The notes under the pieces are model-generated. The model ran no database searches and was not told the DNA's origin. It saw only the letters and a list, made by a program, of their open reading frames with translations. A stretch of 64,000 nt of DNA from Xylogone sp. PMI_703 (taxonomy: Eukaryota; Ascomycota; Leotiomycetes). Position numbers and translations under genes: made by a program. Below, piece by piece: positions 45,112-56,400 of the stretch. Every line of letters starts with the position of its first letter. Position 1 is the first letter of the stretch. The stretch lies in contig JAJTUQ010000005.1 of the NCBI GenBank assembly GCA_021399445.1, positions 3,782,001 through 3,846,000 on the forward strand. The letters are read 5' to 3'.

Positions 45112-45792
45112 TGTTGTTAAGCGATGAGCGCGCTTAATTCAATATATTTGCTCGCGGTGGTCACAATAAATTAGTTGGCACAGTATTATATAATCGAACA
45201 CTGACCGTGCCATATATTTTGTCCACCGCGAGGTACGGTACTGTACATGAAATGCACTGCTAGCCCTGGAAGCTTGGTAGCAGAGCAGATCCAGAAAACA
45301 TAAGGCAACCGTGATGTGATAAAAATGGCATCAGGGTGCTTACATAAGCTTTCATGCAGGTAGGAAGAAGTTGACCAGAAATCTGAAGTCACGTGTTTAA
45401 TGGTTCCATTTCGTTGCTCACCCATAATCCTCATCTTGTAACTCATCAAATGATCGATAGATTAATGTATCGCGACTCTCAAAAAGAAATGTCACTCACA
45501 AACGCCTCATGCTGCTAGATGTGCCATCTCCCGGGCTCTTGTGTGCGCCCTAAATAAATATACAAACCCTATTCCATCTCATATATCTCGAGATAATGCA
45601 ATGCACGCCAGTAAAACTCCCCATCATCGTTCGTAATGATACAAGAAATGCCCTCATGTATGTCTCCACAAACTCCAACCAGACAATGCAGGCAGTTGAT
45701 GGCCATGAAAGTCCCGCAGTAAGGGCCATCTCACACTCGCTCGCTCTCCTTCTCTTACCTTCCTTCTACCCTTGAATCGCCGGATACTTTGA
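45112..45792. other. Intergenic between the tRNA gene and SET9
   Basis: AT-rich flank of the tRNA gene and 3' region of SET9. An 87-codon minus frame at 45186-45449 has no recognisable feature and is not called. Confidence 0.5.
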
Positions 45793-48001
45793 TCAAACCG
45801 TAAGTCGCTTCTTCTTCATCTGTTTTCGATGGCGACTACTTCTTCGCTCTGCCTTGATCGCCTCATCCCCCTCATCCTCGGAGTCATTCCTATCCTTTCC
45901 ACGGTCCATTACCTCACCAGCTTCGTCCTGCGTCATGCCCCGGCTCATAGTGGAATTCCTGTTCTTCTTCCTAGCACTTCGTTCTTCTGATGGGCGAATG
46001 AATCGATGGACTGTCCGGTGGTCGAGGACGCGCTCCTCACTATCATCTCGACCCTCTTTCTCCGTCTTGGGCCACATATATCCATACAATTTGCTATGCC
46101 GTTCGCACCTTGGACAGGAAGATCGCGTAAAGTAAGCGTCCTTCTGGACAAAAGATGACTCGCATATTGTACAATTGATCCACGCCGATGCGGGTTCCGC
46201 GAGCAGCGCAGGGGTCAAGACATAATCACCCGGAACACGAATCTCAGGTGCATGGTCCATATCTGTGTTGGCAACCGGCGCTGAAGCTCTCTTCTTCTTG
46301 TTCCCTCTCTTGTTTGTCTTGGGCTCAGCTGTCATTGTCGTTTCGTCGAATTCTAAATTCGAGTCTAGTTCCGATAAAACCGAGGACGTATCATCATCTT
46401 GGATAGCCGGGTGATCCACGCTTGTAGAATTGCCCACAATTAGAGATTCGCCTGAAATGATCTGTTCCATCGGTCCCTTCCCTTCGACATCGGCAATAGT
46501 TTGATATGCACTGCTATGTTGTGTCTTTGGAGATACGACAATTGTGCTCTCTTCTTCAACAATAATCGTCTCGTCGTCAACAGAGGTTGCATCAGTGCTC
46601 GTAGGATCTTCACCAGATTCTGGGGACAGGCTCTGTGGCCGAGATAAGGACTCTAAGCTGGATGGCGATTCCCCGCTATCGTTAGTTGCGGGCTGGTCTA
46701 CTGCTTTGCCTTCCTCATATGCGCTGCTGGGTTTCTCCTCCGGAAGACAAGGCGGCTCAACTGACGGATCCTCTTCCCTTCTTCTCTTCGAAGGAGCTGT
46801 ATCGGGGTCGAGTATAGGTGTATAATTCATTGGTATGGCTGTTTCATCAGAATTCTCAACCTTGATCTCAGGATCGCATTGGGCTTTCTCGGGGGGAGTA
46901 GAGACATCAACTGAATCAGTACCTCTTTTGCGTTTCAAATTCCCTGAACGAGGTTCCACAGCAGGTGTTTGTGAGTTGCCAAATGGCGATGGCTGCTCCT
47001 TGAATCGAGCCATGGAACTCGAGGTTTTCTTCGGGACAAAGGGCCGTATATTGATCTCTGGTGTCATAGAACTCATTCGAGAAGAGCTAGAAGAACCGAG
47101 TCGTCTGCGGTGTCGCAGGGAATATCCGTCCAGGGAAGATTCATGTTCGATCGAAGGTTGCGGTAGAGACGCACTTCCATCACCTTCATTTGAAGCCTGC
47201 CAGCCATTACGACAATTGTCCTCGCAGGTCTTGCAAAGGCACTCGCAGTTATCTTCCCCGAAATAATCCTCACCATACGTGACCGTAATCTCTTCCCCAA
47301 TATCAATGTCCCTTACTGCAATTATATCCATTCCGGCTGTACCGCTAGTCATTAATCTAGCATTTGCTCCACAGTCATGATTTGCAAACCGTGCAGGTCC
47401 AAGAAAGAGCGAGGCGGTCTTATTGCGGCTTGATATCACAATACTAAAATCGCGACGACTGAGTCCGATATGCTCCTCTTCTTCCGGTGTCATAATGACC
47501 TGTATGCCAGACAGATATTTGACAACCTCCCCTTTCTTGATCGGTCTTCTCGCCGTGATAGCCGCTTCATGAGTGACAACAGTGTATCTATTCGTGCTGG
47601 AAACTTCGAACGGGCAATCCGGTAGGTAAATGTTAATATATTTTCTTAGATGTTGGCGGAAATCATTCTTCTCCTTGTCTGTTTTGAGGTTCAAGAGGAA
47701 CTTCTTGAGACCAGGCAACTCGAGTAATTGAGACTCGGCTTTAGCAGGATTCTTTTCAACTATGACCGAGTTTTGTATGATTGAAGTAACTTCCTCCTCT
47801 CTCACTCCACGGCATGAATGATATGCACTACGGTTTTTCCGGATAGTTGTCCAGTAATACACCTATGAGATGTAAGCCGACAGACCTGGGGCACCTTTCC
47901 AGGCAAGAACCTACATGATCAACCAACGCATCTGTAAGTATATCATCATATGCGGCCAATTGTGCGAGAGTTAAGCGCTCCTTCTTAGGTTTGGACACCA
48001 T
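45793..48001 (-). CDS. SET9: Histone H4-K20 methyltransferase SET9 (Suv4-20 type)
   Basis: Two exons, 48001-47915 and 47862-45793, give 718 aa starting MVSKPKKERLTLAQLAAYDD. The SET domain lies at about residues 120-260: EVSSTNRYTVVTHEAAI, RRPIKKGEVVKYLSGI, FLGPARFANHDCGANARL (SAM-binding NHDC) and ITVTYGEDYFG. It is followed at once by the zinc-binding CECLCKTCE. This arrangement is the Suv4-20/Set9 family, which in fission yeast methylates H4K20 and supports the DNA-damage checkpoint via Crb2. The long C-terminal half is acidic, Ser-rich and disordered, with a CTIC...CPRC pair near the end that may form another zinc site. An initiator within exon 2 would lose the N-terminal helix conserved in the family. 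Confidence 0.96.
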
Positions 48002-48639
48002 GATGCTCGCGTGTGCCTAAGTTGATCTCGTGGTGATAAGAGCAACCGTGGGATCCGCCAGGAAATGAAGTGGAGGCTGGGTATGAGTGATATAAGGTAG
48101 CGCTAGGGGGAGGGGGGGGACTTTAAAAGGAGTGACTATCCTGGGAGATACAATAGTTAAAGTATAATAGTAGAGGCCAAATACCCCTCGTTTACAGCCC
48201 TCAGGGACCGTGACCTATTGAGGTCCTTGCTATTATGTCCTCGTGGTGCCTCCGCAATATCACCAAACATAGAGATATACGAAAGGTGAGCCACTGGGCA
48301 GGCTCGCTCCATGAAATTTTCACCCGCGATGAGGTCGCAAAATCGCGCTGAACTATTCGCAGCGTGGCATCATTCGGTTCCCTATATATTGGGAGATTAA
48401 CAAAAGAGTTTATAATACAGTCGCTGACCTCCAAGAAAGGAGATGGCGCAGTAGCTGTGAGGGACGCCCTCGTCATGCCTTATTGGGAAGGCACTAAATT
48501 TAAACCTGGGGCCCATGGGCCTAGGCCCACGCTATACCCCATATGGTATGCGTGATCACGAAATTTGGTTTGGCAATCAGAAGGACGAGCAGTTCAATCT
48601 ACCAACAGGATTGAATTCTTGTCGTGTCGTGTCTGCAAA
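48002..48639. promoter_or_regulatory. Divergent promoter region of SET9 and MRPL38
   Basis: 638 nt between two divergent starts. It holds overlapping GC palindromes at 48510-48529 and an oligo-G tract near 48110. No gene was recognised. Confidence 0.5.
48510..48529. promoter_or_regulatory. Overlapping perfect palindromes
   Basis: GGCCCATGGGCC (48510-48521) and TGGGCCTAGGCCCA (48516-48529) overlap by six bases, about 110 nt upstream of the MRPL38 start. Such a dyad could bind a dimeric transcription factor; no known factor is assigned. Confidence 0.4.
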
Positions 48640-49207
48640 ATGATTCAGTTAAAGGTGAAACAATCCAATATTCCCTGTCTATTAAATGTTATCTCATCCG
48701 TATCCAACAGACGATGCTTAATTGCATCGACAATTCCGGTGCGGCGGTAGTGGAATGCGCCAAAGTCCTCAAGATGAAGAGACATGCCAAGATTGGTTAG
48801 TTCGTTATACCTATGTCAATTGAGTATCAATGTTGACAATGTGCTAGGAGATAGAATCGTGGTTGTGGTACAGAAGCAGCGCAACTTTGGCCCCGAGTCT
48901 GGACCCGGAGGAAGTGTATCGACATCTGCTGCGAACAAGGTCCGGCGAGGAGATATTCGACACGCCGTCGTCGTAAGAACCGCAAAGAAGTTACAGCGAC
49001 CTGACGGGAGCGTTGTCAAGTTTGATGACAATGCCTGTGTTCTCATCAATAAGGCGGGGGAGCCAATAGGGACGAGGTTAAATGGTAGGATCTCTTCTCC
49101 AGTCTCACAATTTAATTCCTCCTAACATGAGAATAGGCGTTGTTGGAGCTGAACTGAGAAAAATGAAATGGTCTAAGATCCTCTCTCTGGCGCCGATGCA
49201 CTTGTAG
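48640..49207 (+). CDS. MRPL38: Mitochondrial large-subunit ribosomal protein uL14m
   Basis: Four exons (48640-48654, 48711-48795, 48848-49084, 49137-49207) give 135 aa. The start [21 protein letters not shown] and the blocks [31 protein letters not shown] and [19 protein letters not shown] are those of bacterial L14, with [10 protein letters not shown]... near the end. Length and bacterial flavour mark the mitochondrial protein (yeast Mrpl38) rather than cytosolic uL14. A separate targeting peptide is not visible, as in yeast. The first exon is 15 nt. Confidence 0.95.
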
Positions 49208-49440
49208 GAAACTTGTATAATATTGAAACATCAGCACTGTAGAATAAAACAGCAGGCGTTTACGAGATCAATGAATTGAATCTATATCAAAAACTCTATC
49301 GATTATTCCCCTCCAGAAACGAGATATCTCTCAATGCAATGCAACGCATCCAGTATACACTATTGAAATAACACATTTAACGCCAAGTGTCCTACCCGCT
49401 TTCCCAAAACGCCGTTTAAACGTGATTGATATTCACGATA

Positions 49441-50146
49441 TCACTGGAAAATATGACCACAGCCGCAACAGACATAAAACAATTTCTGGTAACCACGTTA
49501 GCGAATTCAACCTAAAATAATTAATGAGTGCTTACCATTCCAGTTTCAGCGGATCGTTGCTGAGACTGAAAGAACACCGCGTCCTCAGTCCTGCACTTCG
49601 GACAAGCTTTATTCGAACGAGGAAGCTAAACAAAGCAGGATGCATTAGCAGAAGTCTAGAGAACCCCGTATGTCGTAACTCAAGCGTGCTGCAACTTTGC
49701 AGGGCCAGCTTCAAGGTGACAGTATCTCAACTAAAAGAGCTTGTATCATGGAACCAGCGGAAATGGTGACACTTGGTCATCCACCCATGGAGCAGTGGAT
49801 AATATTGCCACGCTCTAGACAGAAAGGTAAACTCACAGTTGGATCGGAGCCAACATCTTGTGTGACACCAGCGGTCTCACCAACTGCGTTATTGAGGATG
49901 TCTCGGAAAACGCAAGACGATGCTGCTTCTTCGGAGTAGTGGCATGTACGGCATGCAAATTGGAGACGGTGAGTATCGGGATCTTCTTTAGGGTAGAGCA
50001 TATTGGAACTGTAGGTAAATCAGTATTGTGAACCTGGCGATTCGGGAATCAGCACTCTATACATACCATTCACTGCAGAATCGGAATGTGATCTGCTCCA
50101 TGTGCTTTCTGGAGTCGTCTCCTGTACTAGAAGCTGGGGATGCCAT
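49441..50146 (-). CDS. RPB9: RNA polymerase II subunit RPB9
   Basis: Four exons (50146-50067, 50008-49837, 49625-49536, 49485-49441) give 128 aa. The first zinc ribbon is CSEC...[19 protein letters not shown]. The central DPT block leads to the second, TFIIS-like ribbon [24 protein letters not shown], joined to [14 protein letters not shown] at the C-terminus. This is the whole Rpb9 layout; the subunit aids start-site choice, proofreading and transcript cleavage. The second intron (49626-49836) is 211 nt, far longer than its neighbours. Stop TGA immediately follows the final CAG. Confidence 0.95.
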
Positions 50147-50634
50147 GGTATAGTGATACGAGAAACGAGATAACTGAAGAATATTCGACTCAAGTGGTGG
50201 ATTAATCGTAGCGGCGCAGCAAGATTGTACTTTCCCGATGCAGGATTTAAAAAGCGATAAAAGGCGCGTATGCTGTGGAAATGTTGCGAAGCTGAAGCTC
50301 TAGATATTTTGTGTCGTAACTTAAGATTGACTTTCCCGAACTGCGAAGAAGTGCCGCCGCCTCTAGCGTGGCCTTTAGCGTAGCACTAGTTACGCATGAT
50401 TACTTAGCAATTGGGGAACCCCGCAACCATACCCAGCACCAAGTACCGTAGACCTTCTCTGCAGCACCAAAACCCCAGCAACCATCCTTCTCTGTTCATA
50501 TTGCGGCTACCAGTGCGTTAAATTTTTCAGACCAAATTTATTGACATATATCGAATAAAATCAGCAGCAAGTTTTCTATACATCAATTTTACGAAGTTTA
50601 ACAAAGTCCCCGATAGCCCTCCACATACCATACC
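50147..50634. other. Divergent promoter region of RPB9 and the Pin1-type gene
   Basis: Ordinary non-coding sequence with no distinctive motif noted. Confidence 0.5.
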
Positions 50635-51386
50635 ATGGTAATGTCTCAGCCTTGTTTTCCCTGTTTACTTGGACTGCACATCCCCATTCTCCCAACGTCA
50701 CTGTCTCTAACTCTTCAAAGGCTGATGCAGGCTTACCTCCGGGCTGGGAAGTCCGCCATTCCAACTCAAAAAACCTCCCTTACTATTTCAACGAATCCCA
50801 GAAAATTTCGAGATGGGAGCCACCGGAAGACACCGATACAGAAAAGCTCAAAGTGTACATGGCAAAGCATCACAGTGCCCCTGGATTCAGACCTGAAGTT
50901 GGTGTAAATGGCAGGAATGGAAATGAGGGTAAGATTCGGGCCGCTCATTTGCTCATCAAGCATAGAGACAGCCGGCGGCCCAGTAGCTGGCGTGAGGTAT
51001 GTTTCGCCCCGTTAATGATGATGCAACAGCGCGCCTCATCTGACAAATTCGCGACAGGCTGAAATTAAGCGCTCGAAAGAGGAGGCTATGGAGATTTTGC
51101 TGGCACATGAAGCTGTCATTCGAAGCGGCCAGAAATCACTTGGGGATATCGCAATTAGTGAGTCGGACTGCAGCAGCGCAAGGAAGATGGGAGACCTTGG
51201 TTTCTTCGGAAGAGGAGATATGCAGAAGGAATTTGAAGACGCAGCCTTCCAGCTGAAGCCTGGGGAAGTGAGTAATGTTGTGGAGACTGCATCGGGTTTG
51301 CATCTAATTGAGAGGTACGTTCCCACATTACCCTAACGATTCTGTAAATTGTCCCATACTGAACTAAATATCCAAGACTTGAATAA
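50635..51386 (+). CDS. ESS1: Pin1/Ess1-type peptidyl-prolyl cis-trans isomerase
   Basis: Four exons (50635-50637, 50721-50996, 51058-51314, 51377-51386) give 181 aa: MADAGLPPGWEVRHS... A WW domain spans residues about 5-38 (GWEVRHSNSKNLPYYFN, SRWEPP), then a parvulin domain: IRAAHLLIKHRDSRRPSSWRE with the phosphate-binding Arg pair, and GDLGFFGRGDMQKEFEDAAFQLKPGEVS followed by TASGLHLIERLE. It isomerises phospho-Ser/Thr-Pro bonds, notably in the RNA polymerase II CTD. The first exon consists of the ATG alone, the intron 50638-50720 having GTAATG, CTAAC and AAG. An alternative start inside the intron was not found in frame. Confidence 0.93.
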
Positions 51387-51751
51387 ATAAATGCTATGTA
51401 TATCGATATTAGTCATTCATGAGTTATGGAGTTCATTTAAGACATGGAAGAATTGACCAGCATGTTAGATCACGTATTGTTTCATTTCATGATTCTACAG
51501 CTCTTCTGCTTAATGATCAAGGCTGTAAATGAAGGACATGGTGAAATCTATTGCTCAAGGGACTTTATAAATCTACTAATGAGCCAACCGCTTTGACTAT
51601 TGGTGGTACAGAGGATAGAGCAAGTGTTATGATGCCAAATAGGGACATCGAGAGACTTGAAAGTGCTGCAGCTCTTGGATCCGTAACCAGGAGCAGTGCC
51701 GTTGCAATCGCTGAAGAATTGCCTCCCAGAGTTACTCCTCTTGTAACATAG
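51387..51751. other. Tail-to-tail intergenic region
   Basis: 3' ends of the isomerase and LrgA-LrgB genes. A 66-codon plus frame here is antisense to nothing recognisable and not called. Confidence 0.5.
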
Positions 51752-53458
51752 TCATCTGGGAAAGGTCAGTATTGTATCAAAAGGGGGAAGGACCGAATGT
51801 TTTGAGGAAGATAAACCTTCAGGAATCCTCAGCCAGTAAAGAAGTTTAGGTCCCATCAAGACACCAAGAATGCCACTTATGATCGCGAGTGGCGCAACAG
51901 TATTAATATCACCGCCGAGATTACTGACTGCTGGGGTGGCTAGTGCAAGAGTCAAACTACGACCAGCAAAGGCAATGCTACGCTTCGCAGATATGCCAAT
52001 AGCATAGCAAAATGCAGGATATCCAAACAACGACCCAATGGACACGACAACATTGGGCAATACGATAGCAACGAAATGATTTTTAAGCTCCATCCGGTAT
52101 TGGAACATTGGGAGGGCAAGAGCTACAATTGCTGCATCCAGAACCGTTGAAAGGATATCTGCAGCTCCTGGATTTGGGCCTTTTACACCTCGCCATAATT
52201 GTATGTATCTTGTCCCAGTCTTATACGCGGTTAAACTATCGTCGAGGCCTGCACCTCTGATCAAGCCGAGTACCCAAACCCCAATGATAGTGATTCCTGC
52301 AGAAACTAGAACAGGATGAAGGAACTGTCTCCAACGAGGAGGAAGATCCAGAGCTGCCAAGTATGCCAAAACAGTCAAGGTGAGATGCGCCGGCATCGCG
52401 TATCCAGTGGCATAGTATATTGGAAGACAAACAAACAGAAAAAGAACAGAATAGACGATTCGGTCGAAATTGCTATTCAAGAATGCGGCCCATCTCTGAG
52501 GACGGGTAAGTGGTAACGGGGCCTGTAGCATCGTACGCATTACAGCTCGAGAGGTAACAGTGCCCTGTTCAGGAGGACCACCAGTACCTCTTATCCGAGA
52601 AGGGTCCTGAGTCCTCTCAGGTTCAACAAGTTCAGTTGGTGTATCAGAGCCAAAGGGACTGAAAATTGGAGGGTTGGAGCCAGCGTGACTCCTAGGCTCT
52701 GAAAGGGGGATCTCGTCGTCCTCCTTGCCAACCTCCTCCGCTCTCTCTGTCAGAGCACGTTTAGATGATCCAGTAAGGAGCTGGAGGCCACGCACCATCC
52801 ATGCCATTACTGCTACCATAACCACAAATCCGCTTACTGGGTTTAGTTAGAAAAATTGAGAGCCAGTTTGGATAAACCCAGACTTACGCATCACTGCTAT
52901 TATCTTGCCAATCTCGGCACCAGTAATGGGCCCACCCCCACCTAGAGGGAGGACTACAAATGAGGGTACAAAGAAGCAATTGATCCAACGAAGAGACCAT
53001 CCTGCCTTTATCGTACAAGGAAACCCCGTTAGAGAAGTGTGATGATCTGCGGAGGGAGAAGAGGGGATTAACATACAGGAACGTCAATGACGTTGGCTAG
53101 GGCCCTCGTCTTTCTATCCCCAATGACCATGTCACAAGCAATGAGCGCCAGAAACAGCACGACAAGGCATGCTACTGACGCTGGAAAGGTCACGGAGCTT
53201 AGGCTGATAAGTGAATCGACGCCGAAGCAGACGAGGAGGATACAAATGACTCCAGCAGGTACAACAAGCCATTGAGTGAGAATCCGATGCCATGAGAGTT
53301 GAACAACCTTGCAATCACATGTCAACTCTGTCTGTGATAATAGATAATAGTAGGAAGGGGGTACTAGCTAGAGAGGCACCGGGGAATCATACCAGTTGTA
53401 ATGCCGAGCATGCGTCTGCAATGGCTTCTATACAGTGGCTGTATACATGATGAGCCAT
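51752..53458 (-). CDS. Fused LrgA-LrgB (CidA-CidB) type membrane protein
   Basis: Four exons: 53458-53393, 53307-53077 (or starting at 53331, eight residues more), 53005-52888 and 52836-51752, giving about 499 aa. The N-terminal part has helices LVVPAGVICILLVC..., SVACLVVLFLALIA and CFFVPSFVVLPLGGGG, the LrgA-like half. A cytosolic Ser/acidic linker (about residues 160-260) follows. The C-terminal half carries YSVLFLFVCLPIYYATG, LSTVLDAAIVALALPMFQYR and LALATPAVSNLGGDINTVAPLAIISGILG, the LrgB domain. Plant PLGG1, a plastid glycolate/glycerate transporter, has the same fused layout. Transport role in the fungus is inferred; location is a membrane, organelle unknown. Confidence 0.9.
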
Positions 53459-56400
53459 TGTGACAGCTCCTGTTTCAGTATTCTCATAACGCAGGACCAG
53501 ACTATTCATGAGATACAAACTCAGCCCAAAGCCTGCTTTATCTCTTTTCCTGAGAGAAGTGCTACTGTATCCACCATCTCCCTCTCCGACTTTCGGCCGT
53601 GTTTTACCGAGACATCACATTGATAAGACTAGAATGTCAGGAGAGAAATTTGTGGGTTTTACGTTTATTTTGGGAAGAGTCTACGCGTGATGACTTCTAT
53701 CTCTTCCGGCGAAGGGAACATAAAGTGGGAACTCTGGGCCCGAAAAACGGTAACGGGGCGAGAACATTTGACGTTTCCCTAGTCAGGTACTCAGGTACGA
53801 GTGCGTGCGAATCTTTCGTACGAAAAGAATGGCGACAGTGACGTCATTTTGGAGCCGGAGCAGTGTAGTTTGGGAGAGCGAATTTGAGTGCAAGGTCTTA
53901 TTCTACTGCGTATATATATATTCCTCTAAACTGTGCAGGCAGATTGCTTTCTTGTGTACTGGCAGCCAGTTGCTCTAGTCTGTAAAATCCAAGAGTGCTT
54001 CCGTATGCGATAGCTCGGACTGTGAATGGACTAGATCACGGAAAACATATGCTTGACTCTGACACAACGGTACCAAGAAATGTAAATCACCACCTCAGTT
54101 CTTATCGGGCAAGGAAATAACCAATGCAGGCTGCAGCCCGTTGCAGCCCGTTGCAATGCATACGTCTTCTAGCAGATATAATCCGCTAATCGTACCCAAT
54201 AAAATGCCTCTTTTCATTTCTATCCGTTTCAATATATACGGATCTAATTCTAATTTTGTACATGTTCTAAGTATACACAGGCGCACACGCACACACATCG
54301 TATCTCATGAAAAATATGCCTTTCTTTCTTCAATTCAACGACAGTTGTAGATAATGCCGTAGATAAGCAAGAAGCATTGGTCACTATATATAGCTAATGC
54401 GCTCGCACCAGATTGTTGCCAGAATCCTTTCTGTCCAATGACTGTTGATTGTGTTTAGTCGCCTAGAATAAACATGCGTGGAAAAAAAAAATGAAATGAA
54501 AATAGCATCATAGGATTAATTCGGAAAGGGTAATCATAGTTTTGCCTTGAAACTGTCAAGATGCAATGGTGCTTCTATACTCCGTAATTCACACAATACC
54601 CACGAAACTATCAATTGACAAGAGTCGATGAATAGAAGGTTACTCTAGCTTGTACTCCGTAACTTCCAGTAATTCTTACCATCAAACTGGAGAATGAATT
54701 GATTGGATTGGAAAATCATCCAGGCTTCCAGCAAACCAATTGACAGAAGGTCATATGAACCACAGAATCCTCAAGGTCTCCGTACATGAAAAGTTAAAAA
54801 CGTTCACATTAATGATGCAATGCCCACCTCTGGCTGACATTAGTCCTGGAGCCTCGGGCTTACTAAGTTCGTAACCTCGAACACCAGTACGCACCGTGCC
54901 TGTCGACCCTAGCAAACGCGTGCCTGGCCCTTGCTTACTGTGGCATTTCCAAACTATAAATTGCCACTAGGAAAATAGACATAGACATCTCAATCAGCAA
55001 AATGCGGCTGAAAACTAAGAAGCCAGGGGGAATGGGGATTAATTGGAAGCCTGGACTCCCTGGCTCCTGGGATGTCGGAAGGAGAACGAAAAGCGCTAAA
55101 AACTGACGCAAAACAAGCCACACTCGCTCATTCCGAGAAGACTGAGCCACCTAAGCCACGATTGATACCTGTAAATGTGGAGTGAGCGAGACCAGGGGTA
55201 GAGGGACGCTTTGCGGCTTTGAGGGAAGAAGTCATGTGATGAGGGGCTGTGAAGGGACCCGAGAAGCGCAGGGCGCCTTGGCAGGGCTGATTTTGAGGTT
55301 CTAGCGATGGTAACAGTACCACCAGGCGGCCTCTCTCAGATGCTGACGGGCACCAGGGGTATTACCAAAGGGCTTATGCTTAATTATGAGTTTTCGTTAG
55401 TTTTCTACTGTAGAACATCATACAGCAGAAGGCTGTGACGCGGAGACGCTTGTTGTTACGGTGGCCCCGAGTCTAGGATTTGCTCTGCTCCCCCGGAAAA
55501 AACGAAGTGGCCACAGATCTTGGTCTTGGTCTTGGTCAGATGTGGAGGACGACGAGAAGACTCATCCGGAGGAGAGAAGGCAGCGAGGCAGACTTGCGCC
55601 TGGACTTACCAGAGTACAGTAGTTGATCGGCTCGTGTCCATGGAGTATGAGACGATGCGATGAACGCGTGGACAGTCATCCTAGAACGCGGTCAGACACG
55701 GTCGCAGAGATGAGAGCGTACGGGGGAGAAAGTTGGAGCGCGCGATGGTGGGAACTGAAAATACCATCTTGACAGATGGCAAAATATCCATCACGCGACG
55801 GAGACGGGTGTGTGTGGATGGGTGAGGGAGGGAGTGAAAGGCGAGCTGGAGGGGACGGCAGCCTGGAGAGAGAGAGAGGTAGAATCCTGCCACAGGTGCA
55901 GTAAAATGTATCAGTTATAGTTACTCTGGTGGATGCAGTTAACGTTTGCAAAGTACTGTATTTGCTGTGGAGTATGGAATATGGAGTCTGGAGAGGGTGT
56001 CTTCGTTTTCTACTACTGCATGTATCAGATCCAAACAAGCAGAACAAGCAAAGCAAACAGGTATTTTCCATCTAAGCCGGTCCTCATGTTTCTTGTACTG
56101 TAGAAAAAAGTCTCCCAACCGGAGGACGATGAAAAGTTGGAGCGTACCTGCGTGAGGTCAGCCGGTCGGCGAGCAAAGGTGCGCGAAGATTGGGAGCAGC
56201 TTTGGAGGGGGGCCAGGAGGGGCATGGGCAGCAGGGGGGGATCAGGGATTCCGGAGCCAGGGATTTGCGCGGGCACAACCGCTAGCGAACGGGGAAATAA
56301 TTTAGATTGAATTATTGCGCTGGGGGATGAAAGTGCCCAAGAAGCTCGGAAGCAAGCACTTACGGCGTACATACCACCACATGTACAGTGCGGTGCAGCG

